Origin: Diplonema japonicum
Lineage: Eukaryota > Euglenozoa > Diplonemea > Diplonemida > Diplonemidae
Length of the DNA stretch: 64,000 nucleotides
Assembly: GCA_964019335.1 (NCBI GenBank)
Contig: OZ025667.1
Location: 542,501 to 606,500, forward strand
Reading direction: 5' to 3'
Part shown: in pieces, positions 49,606 to 59,853 of the stretch
Position numbering within the stretch: the first letter of the stretch is position 1
How the letters are laid out: every line of letters starts with the position of its first letter
Made by a program: the position numbers and the translations under genes
The notes under the pieces: generated by a model
Seen by the model: only the letters and a program-made list of their open reading frames with translations
The model's database searches: none
Told to the model about the DNA's origin: nothing

Positions 49606-51459
49606 AGTAGAATTGTATTGCGCTTTTCTCCTCCCTATCACCCCCCTCCCCTCTTTTTTTTTTCTTTTTTGACGCATTTGAGAGATCAGAGCTCAGCTTT
49701 TTTCCGCTTGTGCGGGATACAGTCTGTGTCCATCCCTTGATGCAGTTGCTTATCTATTTTTGTGTTCTTTGTTTTTGCGTGCCCACGCCGCTTACTGAGA
49801 GGGTGTTTCTCCCCCTGTGCAGGCAATGCTCTCCCCTCCCCTCCCCTTTGCGTAATACGTATAACTTCTTAAACTACTACTTGATTAATAATTTTTTTTT
49901 TTTTAAATTTTGGTGGGTCGTTGCTAATACCTTTGTTCCCATCTTGTGATTGCTTTTAGAAGGGGGGGGGGAAGGGGAAAGAAAAAAGTAGTAGTGGGGG
50001 AGGTAGTCTGCATTGCATTGGGCTTGATCCTTCTACACAGGTTCATCCCTCCCCTAGGCATGTAGTGATGCGGAGTGTATTCCATAATTTTTCGCATATA
50101 TTGCACACAGTGCCAAGAAAAAAAAAAAAAAGACATTTTATAGGTTCTCGCTACCATATTTTCTGAGAGATCGGTAAAAAAAGAAAAAGAAAAAAAAAAA
50201 TACAAGCAAAACCTAAACCAAATCTACCAGAGATGGAAATGTCGCAGAAAAATTGGAGTTTCTCGGAGCTTTTTGAACCCCCCTCCCCTCCCCCTCCCCC
50301 CCTGGTTGTGCACACAGACAACTATTAAGACCGACCTTTTTCCCCAGCCCCTATTAGGTGAGTTCGTTGCTTTAGTTGTTTCCCCCCCCCCCCTTTCTTT
50401 TAACCTTTTGCAACCTTGAAGAAGGTCCCCCCCCCAAATTTCTCATTTGCTCTGTTGCTAACGAAAGATTTCTTTTTGAGATTATTCTTTTTTCCTTTTC
50501 AAGAACGAGTCTATGGCTTGGCTGTAGTTCGTTTCTCACGGGGCCTCGGCTTATCTTTCATCTTTCGTTCCCTCTACTCATTTTTTTCTGAACTCAATTT
50601 CCAGAAATTGTCGGCAAACTGTGAATGGAGGGGGGGTGGTGAGAAATTTGGAGAAGATTTAAGAAAATGCGTTCATTCTCTTTTCTTTCTTTCTTTGGTA
50701 GAAGCGAAAAAGAATTTTTTTTCTCTTTTTTTTTTCCCTTTACCTACAAAATTATGTCCCATCTATTTCCACTCTCCCTACAAACATTTTCCCCCCATTT
50801 TTTTTTTGTTTGACCATCCTTTTCAAAGGAACGTACTTTTGATGAATTTAAAAAAAAAAAAAAGAGAAACAAAAGTACCCTTTCCCCAAAGTCCAGCCTC
50901 TTCTTCCTTCCATGTTGCGTGGTGGCAGGTACACCCATATAACTCTTGAAAAGGCTGGACACCTTTTGTTTTTATTTTATTGCGAAAGAAAAAAAAAAAA
51001 AGAAAAAAAAGAAAACCGAGAGGAAACAAAACAAAACAAAAAAAGAAGGAAACCCGAGGACGGGTAGAGTCCCTAGTCACATATCTAATGATAGAGATTT
51101 CAGAGGACCACAACTGGTAGGTTATAGTGAAGAAACCTGGTTGGTGTGGGGAGGGAAAAAAAAAAAAGAAAAAGCGAAGGTCCGTGGAATCTAAAATAAA
51201 ACTGCGGGAGTGAGAAAAGAGCTTTTTCAACAACCCCCCCCCCCCCCCGTCCTTTTGACTCCGTAGCTCTCCTTGTAGAATAAGAAATAAGAATCGAGAA
51301 AAGAAAGAAAAAAAAAAAACCACCTTCCTCCCATTTTACTGCCAATTCTATTTCTTTTTTTTTTCTCTTTCTTTCTCCTTTCTATCAAAGAAGTTTTTCT
51401 TTTCCGTATTTTGATACGCATTTGTCCGTTCTTAATATTTTAAAACCATTTTCCAACAC

Positions 51460-51504
<45 letters not shown>

Positions 51505-51531
51505 ACGCGTGGGGGAGGGGGAGGGGGAATA
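49606..51531 (+). other. Long low-complexity spacer
   Basis: About 1.9 kb with T-runs, poly-C, a poly-A of about 40 nt just before 51500, and Phe-rich spurious ORFs. A mixed-composition stretch at 49690-49840 includes a small hairpin (CCGCTTGTGCGG). No protein or RNA family was recognised. Confidence 0.7.
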
Positions 51532-54500
51532 ATGGAGGATATAGTACGCAGGCAGAGGGAAGCCTTTAAAAAGTTAGATGTGCTATGCGGGTGCAAAGGA
51601 GAAGTAAGTAGAAACGAGATGCTAGCGGTGCTGAAGCAGGAGAGGTTGGGAGCAAAGGTTCTGTTCAGGGAGCTCGACGAAAATAAAGACGGTACGCTTT
51701 CGGAACAGGAATGGGTTGCGTGGATCGAAGGCATCGCCAAAGAGAGCGAAGACGATGCCATTTCACGATTAGAATGGCTCGAGAGCAAAATAGAAACAGC
51801 AGAAACGCCATCCCCCAAGGCTGTAAAGTCCTCTGGTCTTGTAAGAATCCATGAAGACGACCATCGTAGCGATGAACTCCGATCCCGAGCAATTGACGCA
51901 TTTAACAAAATCGATGCACAGTGCAGCCAAGACGGGTCGATCAGTAGGGAAGAGCTTATAACCGTTCTCCGTCAAGAACGGTTGGGAGCGAAGGTTCTCT
52001 TTAAGGAGCTGGACGACAATACAGATGGTGGGATATCCCTTGCAGAATGGCTGGCGTGGGTCACAAAGCTCACCATCAAAGGTTTCGACGAAGCAGAGTC
52101 TCGACTCGAATGGATTGAAGACCGCCTCACCGCCACTGCCCTCCTCGGCACACCTGAGACAGAACCTCTCAACACCGGCCGTGCGAAGATTAATGACGAT
52201 GCTGTTAAGATAGCTGCTTTCAAGAAGCGAACGGCACGTGCCTTCGATGCCATCGACGCGCAATGCTCTCGCGATGGTGAGGTCTCGCGTGAGGAGTTGT
52301 TGTCCGTCTTAAAGCAAGAACGCCTCGGCGCCAAGATCCTCTTCAAGGAACTAGACGAGAATGCAGACGGTGGGATCTCGCTCACGGAGTGGCATCACTT
52401 CTTCGACAGCATCACTCTGAAGTCGGGCTTCGACGAAGCAGAGTCACGCATCGAGTGGATCGAAGACCGCCTCGCAGCAGCCTCGCAAACAGCAACCCCC
52501 GAACAAGCACCTCTCGACGCACACGGTATCATACACGAAAAGGAGCTACGATACGCCGCGATGAAGGACAAGGCAAAACAGCTCTTCGATGCAATCGATG
52601 CGGAATGCTCGCAGGACGGTGAGGTTTCCAGGGAGGAACTATTGTCCGTCCTCTCGCAGGAGAGACTTGGTGCCAAGGTTTTGTTCCGAGAGCTTGATCA
52701 AAACGACGACGGTGGGATCTCCCTTGCCGAGTGGCACAAATGGTTCGACACCCTCGCAGGAAAGGGCGGCATTGACGAAGCGGAGTCGCGGCTGGAATGG
52801 ATCGAAGAGCGTTTGAGCATGGCGCAGAAGTCATTGACAACGCTCGACGAGGTTGAGGCTGCGGAGACGCGCGGCAGGAACGACACCGAGATGGACGAGG
52901 CGTCCTCCAGGATACACATCGAGGAGGCAACAAACTCTGTAGTAATGTGCGGTGAGGGAGTGATGTCCATTTTCCTTTCAAGGAAGAGCGTGAAGCAAGC
53001 CAAGACAGAGAGGATGCGCAAGATTCAACAGTACCGCGATGCCGTCTTCCCATGCTCCACGCAGCAGGCAGAGTGTGGGAGCGACAGCACGATACCAGAA
53101 GCGAAGAGGTTGGGACACGTGCTCCTCCGCAAGATAGGCAGGATTGATGATCTGGGGGACATCATCCCAGGAGTCCCCAGGGTGGCACTGAAGCAGCCGT
53201 TGTGGGAGATGTCAGGCGAGCAGCGTGAAGTGGTCATCAGTAGCGACATTGTGAATGAGGAAGGCGGCGGCGAGGGGCCGATGGCGGAAGAGATATACGG
53301 AAAAGGTGTTTTCAGCATCAGCTACGCAGAGCTGTCGGATCTGGAGAGCACGGTCCGTGTGGCCTCCGAGAGCGTGCCGCGGGTGTTCTACGCGATGCTG
53401 GTGGGGAGGTTCACCGCCAACCCGCAGCACTGCGCGTACTTCGCTCTGCGTAGGAAGACGCCTCTGTGCGACATCGGGACGGAGGCCTCGGAAGCTGCTT
53501 TGAAAGTACAGCTGCAAGCAGAGCAATCGCTTGCCATGGACAGCAACAGTAATGTAGGGAAACAGTTCAAAGAGTGGGTGACAGATGTAACGGCTGGATA
53601 CAAGGAGTACGGGTTCGCCTCGTCAGAGGAAGGGAGACGGGTGTTGGGCAAGTCTTTGGAAGAGCTAGCCGTCGGTGTGTGTGTGTCGCAGAAGGCATAC
53701 TTCATGGTTGACAGTGTTGAAGGTAAGAGGAACCAGATCTCCAAGAAACCTTTGCGTCCAGTAGCGTTCCTCTCCACAGCACTGGGCCATCTCAGCTCAG
53801 ACTGTGAAAAGAGGGTCATGAAGGCTGCTGTGTCGTCTATCTTCATGTCTGCTCATTTGCAAGGCTGCTCCAGCATGGTCGTGCCACCGCTGTTCGCGGA
53901 CTCTCCAGATCTTGCACTGCTTTGCTACAAAACGCAATTCGAGCTCCTCTCAGAACGCGACTGGGGGTTCAAATGCTACTTCATCAACGCGACTCACTAC
54001 GAAGATACTCTGCAGTGCCTGGCGCAGGGTCTGACACCAGGGTGCGCTTACTACAAACCACTAGAGGGGAAGTACCTGCGGTGCGATGTTGTGTTCCACG
54101 ACAGGGACAGCAAGGATGTGGCGGTGGAGCTCAGCAAGAAAGGCTCGTCAGTGGGCATGCTGAACCTGTGCGACTCTAGGTCCATCATGCAGGGTGTCTT
54201 CTGGGAACACGGCAAACGTGCAGGAAACACTGAAGAGACTGACTACGCAACCACTTCAACACTCATCCTCACCAACGACCTCGGCTCACGTCTGGGTGCC
54301 GCCGCATTGTGGGAATCTCCCGTTACCAGAGACGCTGACACCATCATGGTGCGCATCCCGCTCAAGGAAAACGTGCCCCTCGGCATACACTACAACAGGC
54401 AGGGCTTGCACGTGAAACTTATCTCCGTCGAGCCCGGTAGTCTTGCTCAGCATGCGGGGGCAACGACAGGGGTTATCAAGGAGGCTTCGGGGTGCATGAT

Positions 54501-55158
54501 ATTCTCACAAGAAGATCTTGTGAGGATCACCTTGCAGCTAAGGAAGTGTGGTGCTGGATATATTGAGCTGAAGGTGGTGCCCGACCAGACGGTGGCAGAG
54601 GAGATGAGACGTGTCACGGCGCCGTTGGAAGCGCTGAAAGCAGGGCTGGAGGCAAAGCTGTTAGGATCGCCTGTGCCTCTTGAAAAACCTTCGAGGCTGA
54701 TGAGCCCCAGCCCGCAGAGAGGGAGGAGTCAGAATGCGCCGAGCCTGTCGAGTCCAAGCCCTGCGAGGATAGCAACTGCTGTGCCTGTTTCTGTTCCTGT
54801 TCCTGTTCCTGTTCCTGTGGGGCGTGGGTTTGGCTCGTCGAGCCCTCGTCGTTATCACGCTGCAAGAGAAGTGACGCCAGGGCCAGGTGCCTACATCAAT
54901 ACATCACCTTCCAACCCGTCCCCCACAGGCTTGCAGAAGCAATCTCCTGCGAGACCCAGCTTCCCCAGGCACCACCAGGTCCGCAACAGCTACAGTCCCT
55001 CTCGCACTATTAGCCCTAGTCCTGTTTTTAATGCTTCAAAATTCCCCGAAAGAAGGCACCCTGGCACCTTTTCCCGTAACGCCGAACCTCGCATCGGACG
55101 TGTCGAAAAGATGGGACCCGGCCCTGGGGAGTACAGTCCCAAGCGATGGCTAGAGTGA
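51532..55158 (+). CDS. Eight-EF-hand, PDZ-like and SHIPPO-type protein
   Basis: The protein has 1208 residues. Four units of about 110 residues (starting near 1, 117, 227 and 340) each pair a variant loop (DAQCSQDGSISREEL) with a canonical calcium loop (DENKDGTLSEQE, DDNTDGGISLAE, DENADGGISLTE, DQNDDGGISLAE), and share ERLGAKVLFKELD and EAESRLEWIEDRL. A large central domain (about 560-930) has GKQFKEWVTDVTAGYKEYGF, SSMVVPPLF and LGSRLGAAALWESPV and could not be named. A PDZ-like fold at about 940-1015 reads VPLGIHYNRQGLHVKLIS, VEPGSLAQHAGA. The C-terminus has PVPVPV repeats and SHIPPO-like motifs TPGPGAY and GPGPGEY. The last are typical of axonemal proteins. A calcium-responsive flagellar role is inferred. 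Confidence 0.82.
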   Translation: MEDIVRRQREAFKKLDVLCGCKGEVSRNEMLAVLKQERLGAKVLFRELDENKDGTLSEQEWVAWIEGIAKESEDDAISRLEWLESKIETAETPSPKAVKSSGLVRIHEDDHRSDELRSRAIDAFNKIDAQCSQDGSISREELITVLRQERLGAKVLFKELDDNTDGGISLAEWLAWVTKLTIKGFDEAESRLEWIEDRLTATALLGTPETEPLNTGRAKINDDAVKIAAFKKRTARAFDAIDAQCSRDGEVSREELLSVLKQERLGAKILFKELDENADGGISLTEWHHFFDSITLKSGFDEAESRIEWIEDRLAAASQTATPEQAPLDAHGIIHEKELRYAAMKDKAKQLFDAIDAECSQDGEVSREELLSVLSQERLGAKVLFRELDQNDDGGISLAEWHKWFDTLAGKGGIDEAESRLEWIEERLSMAQKSLTTLDEVEAAETRGRNDTEMDEASSRIHIEEATNSVVMCGEGVMSIFLSRKSVKQAKTERMRKIQQYRDAVFPCSTQQAECGSDSTIPEAKRLGHVLLRKIGRIDDLGDIIPGVPRVALKQPLWEMSGEQREVVISSDIVNEEGGGEGPMAEEIYGKGVFSISYAELSDLESTVRVASESVPRVFYAMLVGRFTANPQHCAYFALRRKTPLCDIGTEASEAALKVQLQAEQSLAMDSNSNVGKQFKEWVTDVTAGYKEYGFASSEEGRRVLGKSLEELAVGVCVSQKAYFMVDSVEGKRNQISKKPLRPVAFLSTALGHLSSDCEKRVMKAAVSSIFMSAHLQGCSSMVVPPLFADSPDLALLCYKTQFELLSERDWGFKCYFINATHYEDTLQCLAQGLTPGCAYYKPLEGKYLRCDVVFHDRDSKDVAVELSKKGSSVGMLNLCDSRSIMQGVFWEHGKRAGNTEETDYATTSTLILTNDLGSRLGAAALWESPVTRDADTIMVRIPLKENVPLGIHYNRQGLHVKLISVEPGSLAQHAGATTGVIKEASGCMIFSQEDLVRITLQLRKCGAGYIELKVVPDQTVAEEMRRVTAPLEALKAGLEAKLLGSPVPLEKPSRLMSPSPQRGRSQNAPSLSSPSPARIATAVPVSVPVPVPVPVGRGFGSSSPRRYHAAREVTPGPGAYINTSPSNPSPTGLQKQSPARPSFPRHHQVRNSYSPSRTISPSPVFNASKFPERRHPGTFSRNAEPRIGRVEKMGPGPGEYSPKRWLE

Positions 55159-55561
55159 AGGGCTAGGGAAAGAAATACGGAATGGGGACAAAGTTTACTT
55201 TAATTTTTTATTTTATTCACTTCCCGTCTTTAGTTTCTCCCCCCCCCTCTCAACCCGTCTTCGAAACTTCCAACTTGTCAAAATAAAATAAAGTAAAATA
55301 AAAAAAAAAAGAATTTTCTTGGAAAAAAAAAGAGAAAAAAATTGTTGTACTGTAACCACCCTCCCCCGAACACACCACGCAAGAAGGGAAAAAAAAAAAA
55401 AAAAAAAAACGCACGCCACATTTTTTGATGTACCCCTTTACCCCCCTTCTTTTTTCTTTGAATCTCTTCGACCACCTGCTCTTTTTTTTTTTTTTTTTTT
55501 TCGTTGTATAAGTTAACTCAGGAAAAAAAATAAAGGGCAGGGAGGGGAGGGAAAGAGCAGA
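55159..55561 (+). other. Low-complexity spacer
   Basis: A-runs and T-runs, including poly-A near 55390-55410 and poly-T near 55482-55501. A pyrimidine tract and a TTAACTCAG near 55519 lie upstream of the next start, fitting a splice acceptor. No gene seen. Confidence 0.65.
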
Positions 55562-56294
55562 ATGAGCAGGGAGATGCTGCAGGCAGCGAACGATGGAAAC
55601 ATCACGAAGGTAAAGATGCTCCTTGACAAGGGAGTGAGCGTGGAAAAGGGATGTGAGGAGGATATTCGGGTAGACAACTGTGTAGTGGATGTGTTCAAAA
55701 AGGGGACAACTGCTCTTCATGTGGCCGCATGGGGGGCTCACGCAGACTTGACCCAGACACTGATTAATTATACTAACCAGCTAGACCCAGTGGACTGCAG
55801 TAACCGCACACCCTTGCAAATCGCCATCGGGATAGGGAAGAAAAGCGTTAATGAGCTGATCCGGGCGAACTGTTTGAAAATCATGAAATCTCTACTAACA
55901 TGGGGTGCCGCATTTCGTGCGGGGGATTGGGATGGAGCCCGCATAGAAAGGGGGAGCTCACGTGTGTTGGGGAGGGAAGAAGAAGAAGAAAAAAGAAGGG
56001 AAAAAAAAAAAAAAAAAAAAAACAGAATGGCAGCATGATGATTCCGTTCTGACCTGCCCTGGTTCAGAGTGCGGTATTAAATTTGGTTTTTTTACGAGGT
56101 ATGTTTTTTTTTTTTTTTTAGGGAAAAAAAAAAAAAAAAAAACCAGACGGCATCATTGCCGGGGTTGTGGCAAAATATTTTGCGATTACTGCGCACCTGA
56201 AAGTAAAGAGTTCGACGGTCGTTGCTGCCCGTTCTGCCGGGCCGTGACAAAATTGTGGAAAGCAAGAATAATGCTCAGCACAGCGCAAGAGTAA
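55562..56294 (+). CDS. Ankyrin-repeat protein with C-terminal FYVE-type zinc finger, three exons
   Basis: Exons 55562-55961, 56026-56098 and 56147-56294 join into 206 residues. The N-terminal 130 residues have ankyrin repeats (MLQAANDGNITKVKMLLDKG, GTTALHVAAWGAHADLTQTL, NRTPLQIAIGIG). Splicing assembles a FYVE domain: WQHDDSVLTC, CGIKFGFFTR, then RRHHCRGCGKIFCDYC, and GRCCPFC at the end. The R(R)HHCR motif, which contacts PI3P in FYVE domains, is complete only after splicing (AG at 56097-56098 plus A at 56147). Introns are 64 nt (donor GTGTGT, poly-A then ACAG) and 48 nt (donor GTATGT, poly-T then poly-A then CCAG). An endosomal or membrane-targeting role is inferred. Confidence 0.9.
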
Positions 56295-57138
56295 ACAAAA
56301 ACGAGGAAGGGGGGGGGGGGGGGGGGTACTGTTTTTTATTTATTTATTATTCTATTTTTTCAATTCTAGTTTTTTTTTTTTCGTTAAGGTTCCTATAGCT
56401 CATTTTTTTATTTTTGTGGAAGAAAGGGGAAGAGACACCAAAAAATTGCTCAGTTTTGGGGTAAACTTCGTGACATCATCACCCCCCCCCCCCCCCCCCC
56501 CTCTCCCTTCTCCCCTTTTTCATGTGATTATTTACCGGTGTTAAAAGAAAAAAAAAGAAAGAGAAAAGAAGAAAAAAAAAAAAGCTACGAAATTTTTCTC
56601 CTGTTTTTTTTCTCCCATCAAACATACAAAGAAAGAGAGGAAAGGTATAGAAGAGAAGAAAGAAAAAAATGGGGGGTAAAAATAAATATTACCCTCTCAA
56701 CGCGTTGCCATGTATATGTGTGTGTTTTTTCTTCTTTCAAATCGATCGTAAAAAAAAAAAAAGTTTTAAAAAAAGTGAAAGTTTAGAAAAGAAAAGGGAG
56801 CTATCGTCGTTTAGTTCAAGTACCTCCCCCCACGCCCCTATTTATTTTCTCTCTTCTTTCAACGTGGATCTCAGAGGGGGTTTTTTTCATTACTATGTTT
56901 CGCACTTTAGGGAGTAAAAAAAAAAAAGTAATACAAAACGAGATGAAAAGAAAAAAAAGCATTTTTTTTTTTTTTTTTTCCTTCAGTCCGCTTTTTCTTT
57001 TCTAATCAGTGACCACTCAAAAATCCGTTCAGTTTTTCTTTTTTTTTTTTTTTTTTCCAGCACTCAATTATCACCAATAGGGAAAAAAAAAAAAAAAAAA
57101 AAATCGATCCCTCCCCGCCACACCACCCGCACCCCTAC
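56295..57138 (+). other. Low-complexity spacer
   Basis: Poly-G (56310-56327), poly-C (56480-56500), multiple A and T runs. Short Lys/Phe ORFs only. No gene or RNA recognised. Confidence 0.7.
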
Positions 57139-59853
57139 ATGGAGGACCATGGAGGCTTGCGCATCCCAGCCCCGCCACGATTTGTTTCCCCAAGAAGCCG
57201 TGCCCCGAAAATCAATAAGGAGGTTCTCCCTCCGTTGTACTTGGGGAAGAAAGTAGCGTCGCCAGCGTATTCGCCCAAAAGGGCTGTAATGAGAGAAGTG
57301 AGCCCAATGAGGAATGGGAGTCCTAAAATGTCCCCGAAACTGCTGCCGAAAGGTGCAGGGTCACCGTCTCCAAGCAGCGGGAATGTGGGTTTCGAGGCAA
57401 TATCTGCGGCGATGCACAAACTGATTGAAAATCTAGGCGGTGAAGATTCATTAGATAAAAAATGGCTTCAGGTGAGCAGATACCTTGATAATTACGCATC
57501 CGACGCTGAGCGTACTTCCTACGTCACCACCTTGACACAGATCTTCGAACGGACGGATTTGTCAGCAAACGCAACTGCAACAATATCTTGTCTTGACCGG
57601 CTGTTTCTTCTCCTTACTCTTTACATCCCGTCCTGCGCGAGCCTTGTGACCACTTTGAGGGCACGTCTGGGGAGTCTTGTCTTTGCGCAACCGCCTGACT
57701 GTTCTATGCACCCTCTCCCGTTTGAAGTTGAAACAGCAACACGGGATGAATTATACCATTCATTGACAACCGGGGGAAGTGGTGTCACTCATAAAGACGC
57801 TCTCAACTCTGTTAAGATGCAGGATGAGGAAGCGGAGGGGAAGAAAAAAGAGGTCGAGGCACTGAGAAGACGCAGGCAAGCGGAAGCAGTTGACATGATG
57901 CTGAAAAACATCGAGAAAAAAAACGCGACGACCGTCTTGAGGCTGTGGAGGGCCGGGATGCGAAACAGGAAAACAATTCGATCGCTGGAACGACAGCTGG
58001 AGGCGAGGGAACAGTTCAAAAACAGTTTGGAGAGAAAGCTAAGCGACGCGCAGTGCGTGATCAGAAAACTCAAAGATGAAATCCGCGGACTGTCGAAAAC
58101 CATCGAAGACGCAGCACTACAGGACGAACGCAACCTTGAAATGTCTGTTTCCCTTCGTGTTGAAAAAGACGAAATGTCGGAATACCAAGAACAACTGTCA
58201 AAACAAAACAGCAGCTTAAAACGCCAGATTGTTGAACTAAACGAAGCCCACGAGAGCTTGCTGACAACGAAAAACAGAAGCATAACCCACCTCTCTGCAA
58301 ACCTCAAGGACGCCATCAACATGGTCCGCGGCAGAGAAGACTGTTTAACCACCTGCACCGACATAGTAGAATACATAGAAAACTACGCACCCTCAGTGGC
58401 TCTCTGCGACGATAAATCTCTTTCAAAATTCGTGTTGAACTGGATGCACCTCGTCTACGCCAAGCGGTATGACGTCAGAAGAACCAACTCCCGGAACGAC
58501 ATTTTTCACAACCCAACGAAAGAGCTGAAATACATGTACACCGCCCTAGCATACGTCTCCCCGTGGGCAGTACCTGAAGTGGATCTGGAGGATATTGAAG
58601 ACTCTGACACCGCGTCTGATTTCTTGGAATATTGCAGAGAAGCTGGTGTTGATACGACCAGCATAACTGCTGATCAGTTGCTGACGAACGCGCAGAGTAG
58701 GTTGTTCGTGTCGTGCCAGATATTATTGAGGGGTCTTCAGATTGAGAAGAACACATCAGGTCCAGAGTCGGCTTCCGACGGTGGTCAGGTCGAATGGAGA
58801 ACGGTGCTGAAAAAGACGAGATCTGTTTTGAAACAGCGCGACGGGGCGGCCACAACGTTGAGCGAGCTCATGAACAAAAGTTTTGTGACGGCGCATTTCT
58901 TCGACGAAGATGAAGGGATATTATCCCTTGAGGAGCAAATGGACAAACGGAGGTTCAGTTTCAACCCAGACACTTCAAAACTCACCGATCTGTTCGTTGC
59001 AACTGGTGAAGATGCAAACACTGGCCTTCGCGGGGTCAACGATGTCCTCACCGACAATTACAAGCGTCTTCGAAACATCTACAGGTACTACAGCAGTTCG
59101 GACTCCGCTGTTGATATCACGTTGACCCGAAGCGAGTTGTCGCAGTTTTTAAAAGATTGCAAATGTGGCGACATAGAACGCCCGAAGAAGCGTAAGGCGA
59201 ATTCAAGTTCCGGTCAGTTATTACAACCCGAGATTTTCAAAGACATTCAAATCAAGGAAAAAGGCGAGCTTTCTGTTGAAGAATGGGTTCAAGTTATTGT
59301 CCGCACCGCTGCTTACAAGGCAAAAGGCGCCACTTTGTCATACAAATTAACAAATTTTCTCGCGATGCACGTAATACCAAATGCGAATTATGTTGCAGTC
59401 GACGAGTTTAAAGCAGAGCTCAGGAAACCGCACATTCAACAAGTTTTGCAGGAGGCGAAGCCTTTTCTTTTGAAAGTTTTCGGTTATTATTCTTCATTAG
59501 AAGCCGACAGCAACAAAAGGGAGGTGTCGTGGAAGGAGTTTAAAAGACTGATGGACGATATAAGAGCTGTCGATGAGGTCTGCACGCACTACGCCATCAT
59601 GCAAATATTCATAAAGCTGCAGCCGGAGACATTCAGCGCTGCGGTGGATGAGTTGGGGATGCCTTATGCGGACTTTGTCATAGCCATCGCCGCCGTTGCT
59701 GCTTTTAAAAACCCTGCTCCTTATCTACCGTTGCATAATAAGGTGTGGAATTTTTTTTTGTATTTTTTTTTTTTAAATACGAAACAGATTCGTCGCTTTG
59801 TGCAAGTTTGGATGGTGCAACCGCTTGGTAAGAAGATCAAATCTGACTTATAA
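57139..59853 (+). CDS. Coiled-coil protein with weak EF-hand-like C-terminal half
   Basis: The ORF has 904 codons as it stands. A Pro/Ser/Arg-rich N-terminus (RFVSPRSRAPKIN) precedes a helical region; a coiled coil spans about 225-395 (RKLKDEIRGLSKTIEDAA). A domain at about 405-545 (SKFVLNWMHLVYAKRYDVR, KELKYMYTALAYVSPWAVP) resembles a CH-like helical bundle. EF-hand-like helices follow (ITLTRSELSQFLKDCK, LSVEEWVQVIVRTA, VSWKEFKRLMDDI), without intact calcium loops. A likely 45-nt intron at 59743-59787 (GTGTGG to AAACAG) removes VWNFF...TKQ, giving 889 residues. Because it is a multiple of three and has no stop, both forms are open. It is probably cytoskeletal. Confidence 0.72.
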   Translation: MEDHGGLRIPAPPRFVSPRSRAPKINKEVLPPLYLGKKVASPAYSPKRAVMREVSPMRNGSPKMSPKLLPKGAGSPSPSSGNVGFEAISAAMHKLIENLGGEDSLDKKWLQVSRYLDNYASDAERTSYVTTLTQIFERTDLSANATATISCLDRLFLLLTLYIPSCASLVTTLRARLGSLVFAQPPDCSMHPLPFEVETATRDELYHSLTTGGSGVTHKDALNSVKMQDEEAEGKKKEVEALRRRRQAEAVDMMLKNIEKKNATTVLRLWRAGMRNRKTIRSLERQLEAREQFKNSLERKLSDAQCVIRKLKDEIRGLSKTIEDAALQDERNLEMSVSLRVEKDEMSEYQEQLSKQNSSLKRQIVELNEAHESLLTTKNRSITHLSANLKDAINMVRGREDCLTTCTDIVEYIENYAPSVALCDDKSLSKFVLNWMHLVYAKRYDVRRTNSRNDIFHNPTKELKYMYTALAYVSPWAVPEVDLEDIEDSDTASDFLEYCREAGVDTTSITADQLLTNAQSRLFVSCQILLRGLQIEKNTSGPESASDGGQVEWRTVLKKTRSVLKQRDGAATTLSELMNKSFVTAHFFDEDEGILSLEEQMDKRRFSFNPDTSKLTDLFVATGEDANTGLRGVNDVLTDNYKRLRNIYRYYSSSDSAVDITLTRSELSQFLKDCKCGDIERPKKRKANSSSGQLLQPEIFKDIQIKEKGELSVEEWVQVIVRTAAYKAKGATLSYKLTNFLAMHVIPNANYVAVDEFKAELRKPHIQQVLQEAKPFLLKVFGYYSSLEADSNKREVSWKEFKRLMDDIRAVDEVCTHYAIMQIFIKLQPETFSAAVDELGMPYADFVIAIAAVAAFKNPAPYLPLHNKVWNFFLYFFFLNTKQIRRFVQVWMVQPLGKKIKSDL

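Noticed and set aside
54786-54818. CCTGTT repeat as a microsatellite of interest
   Set aside because: It encodes a plain Pro-Val linker in the EF-hand protein.
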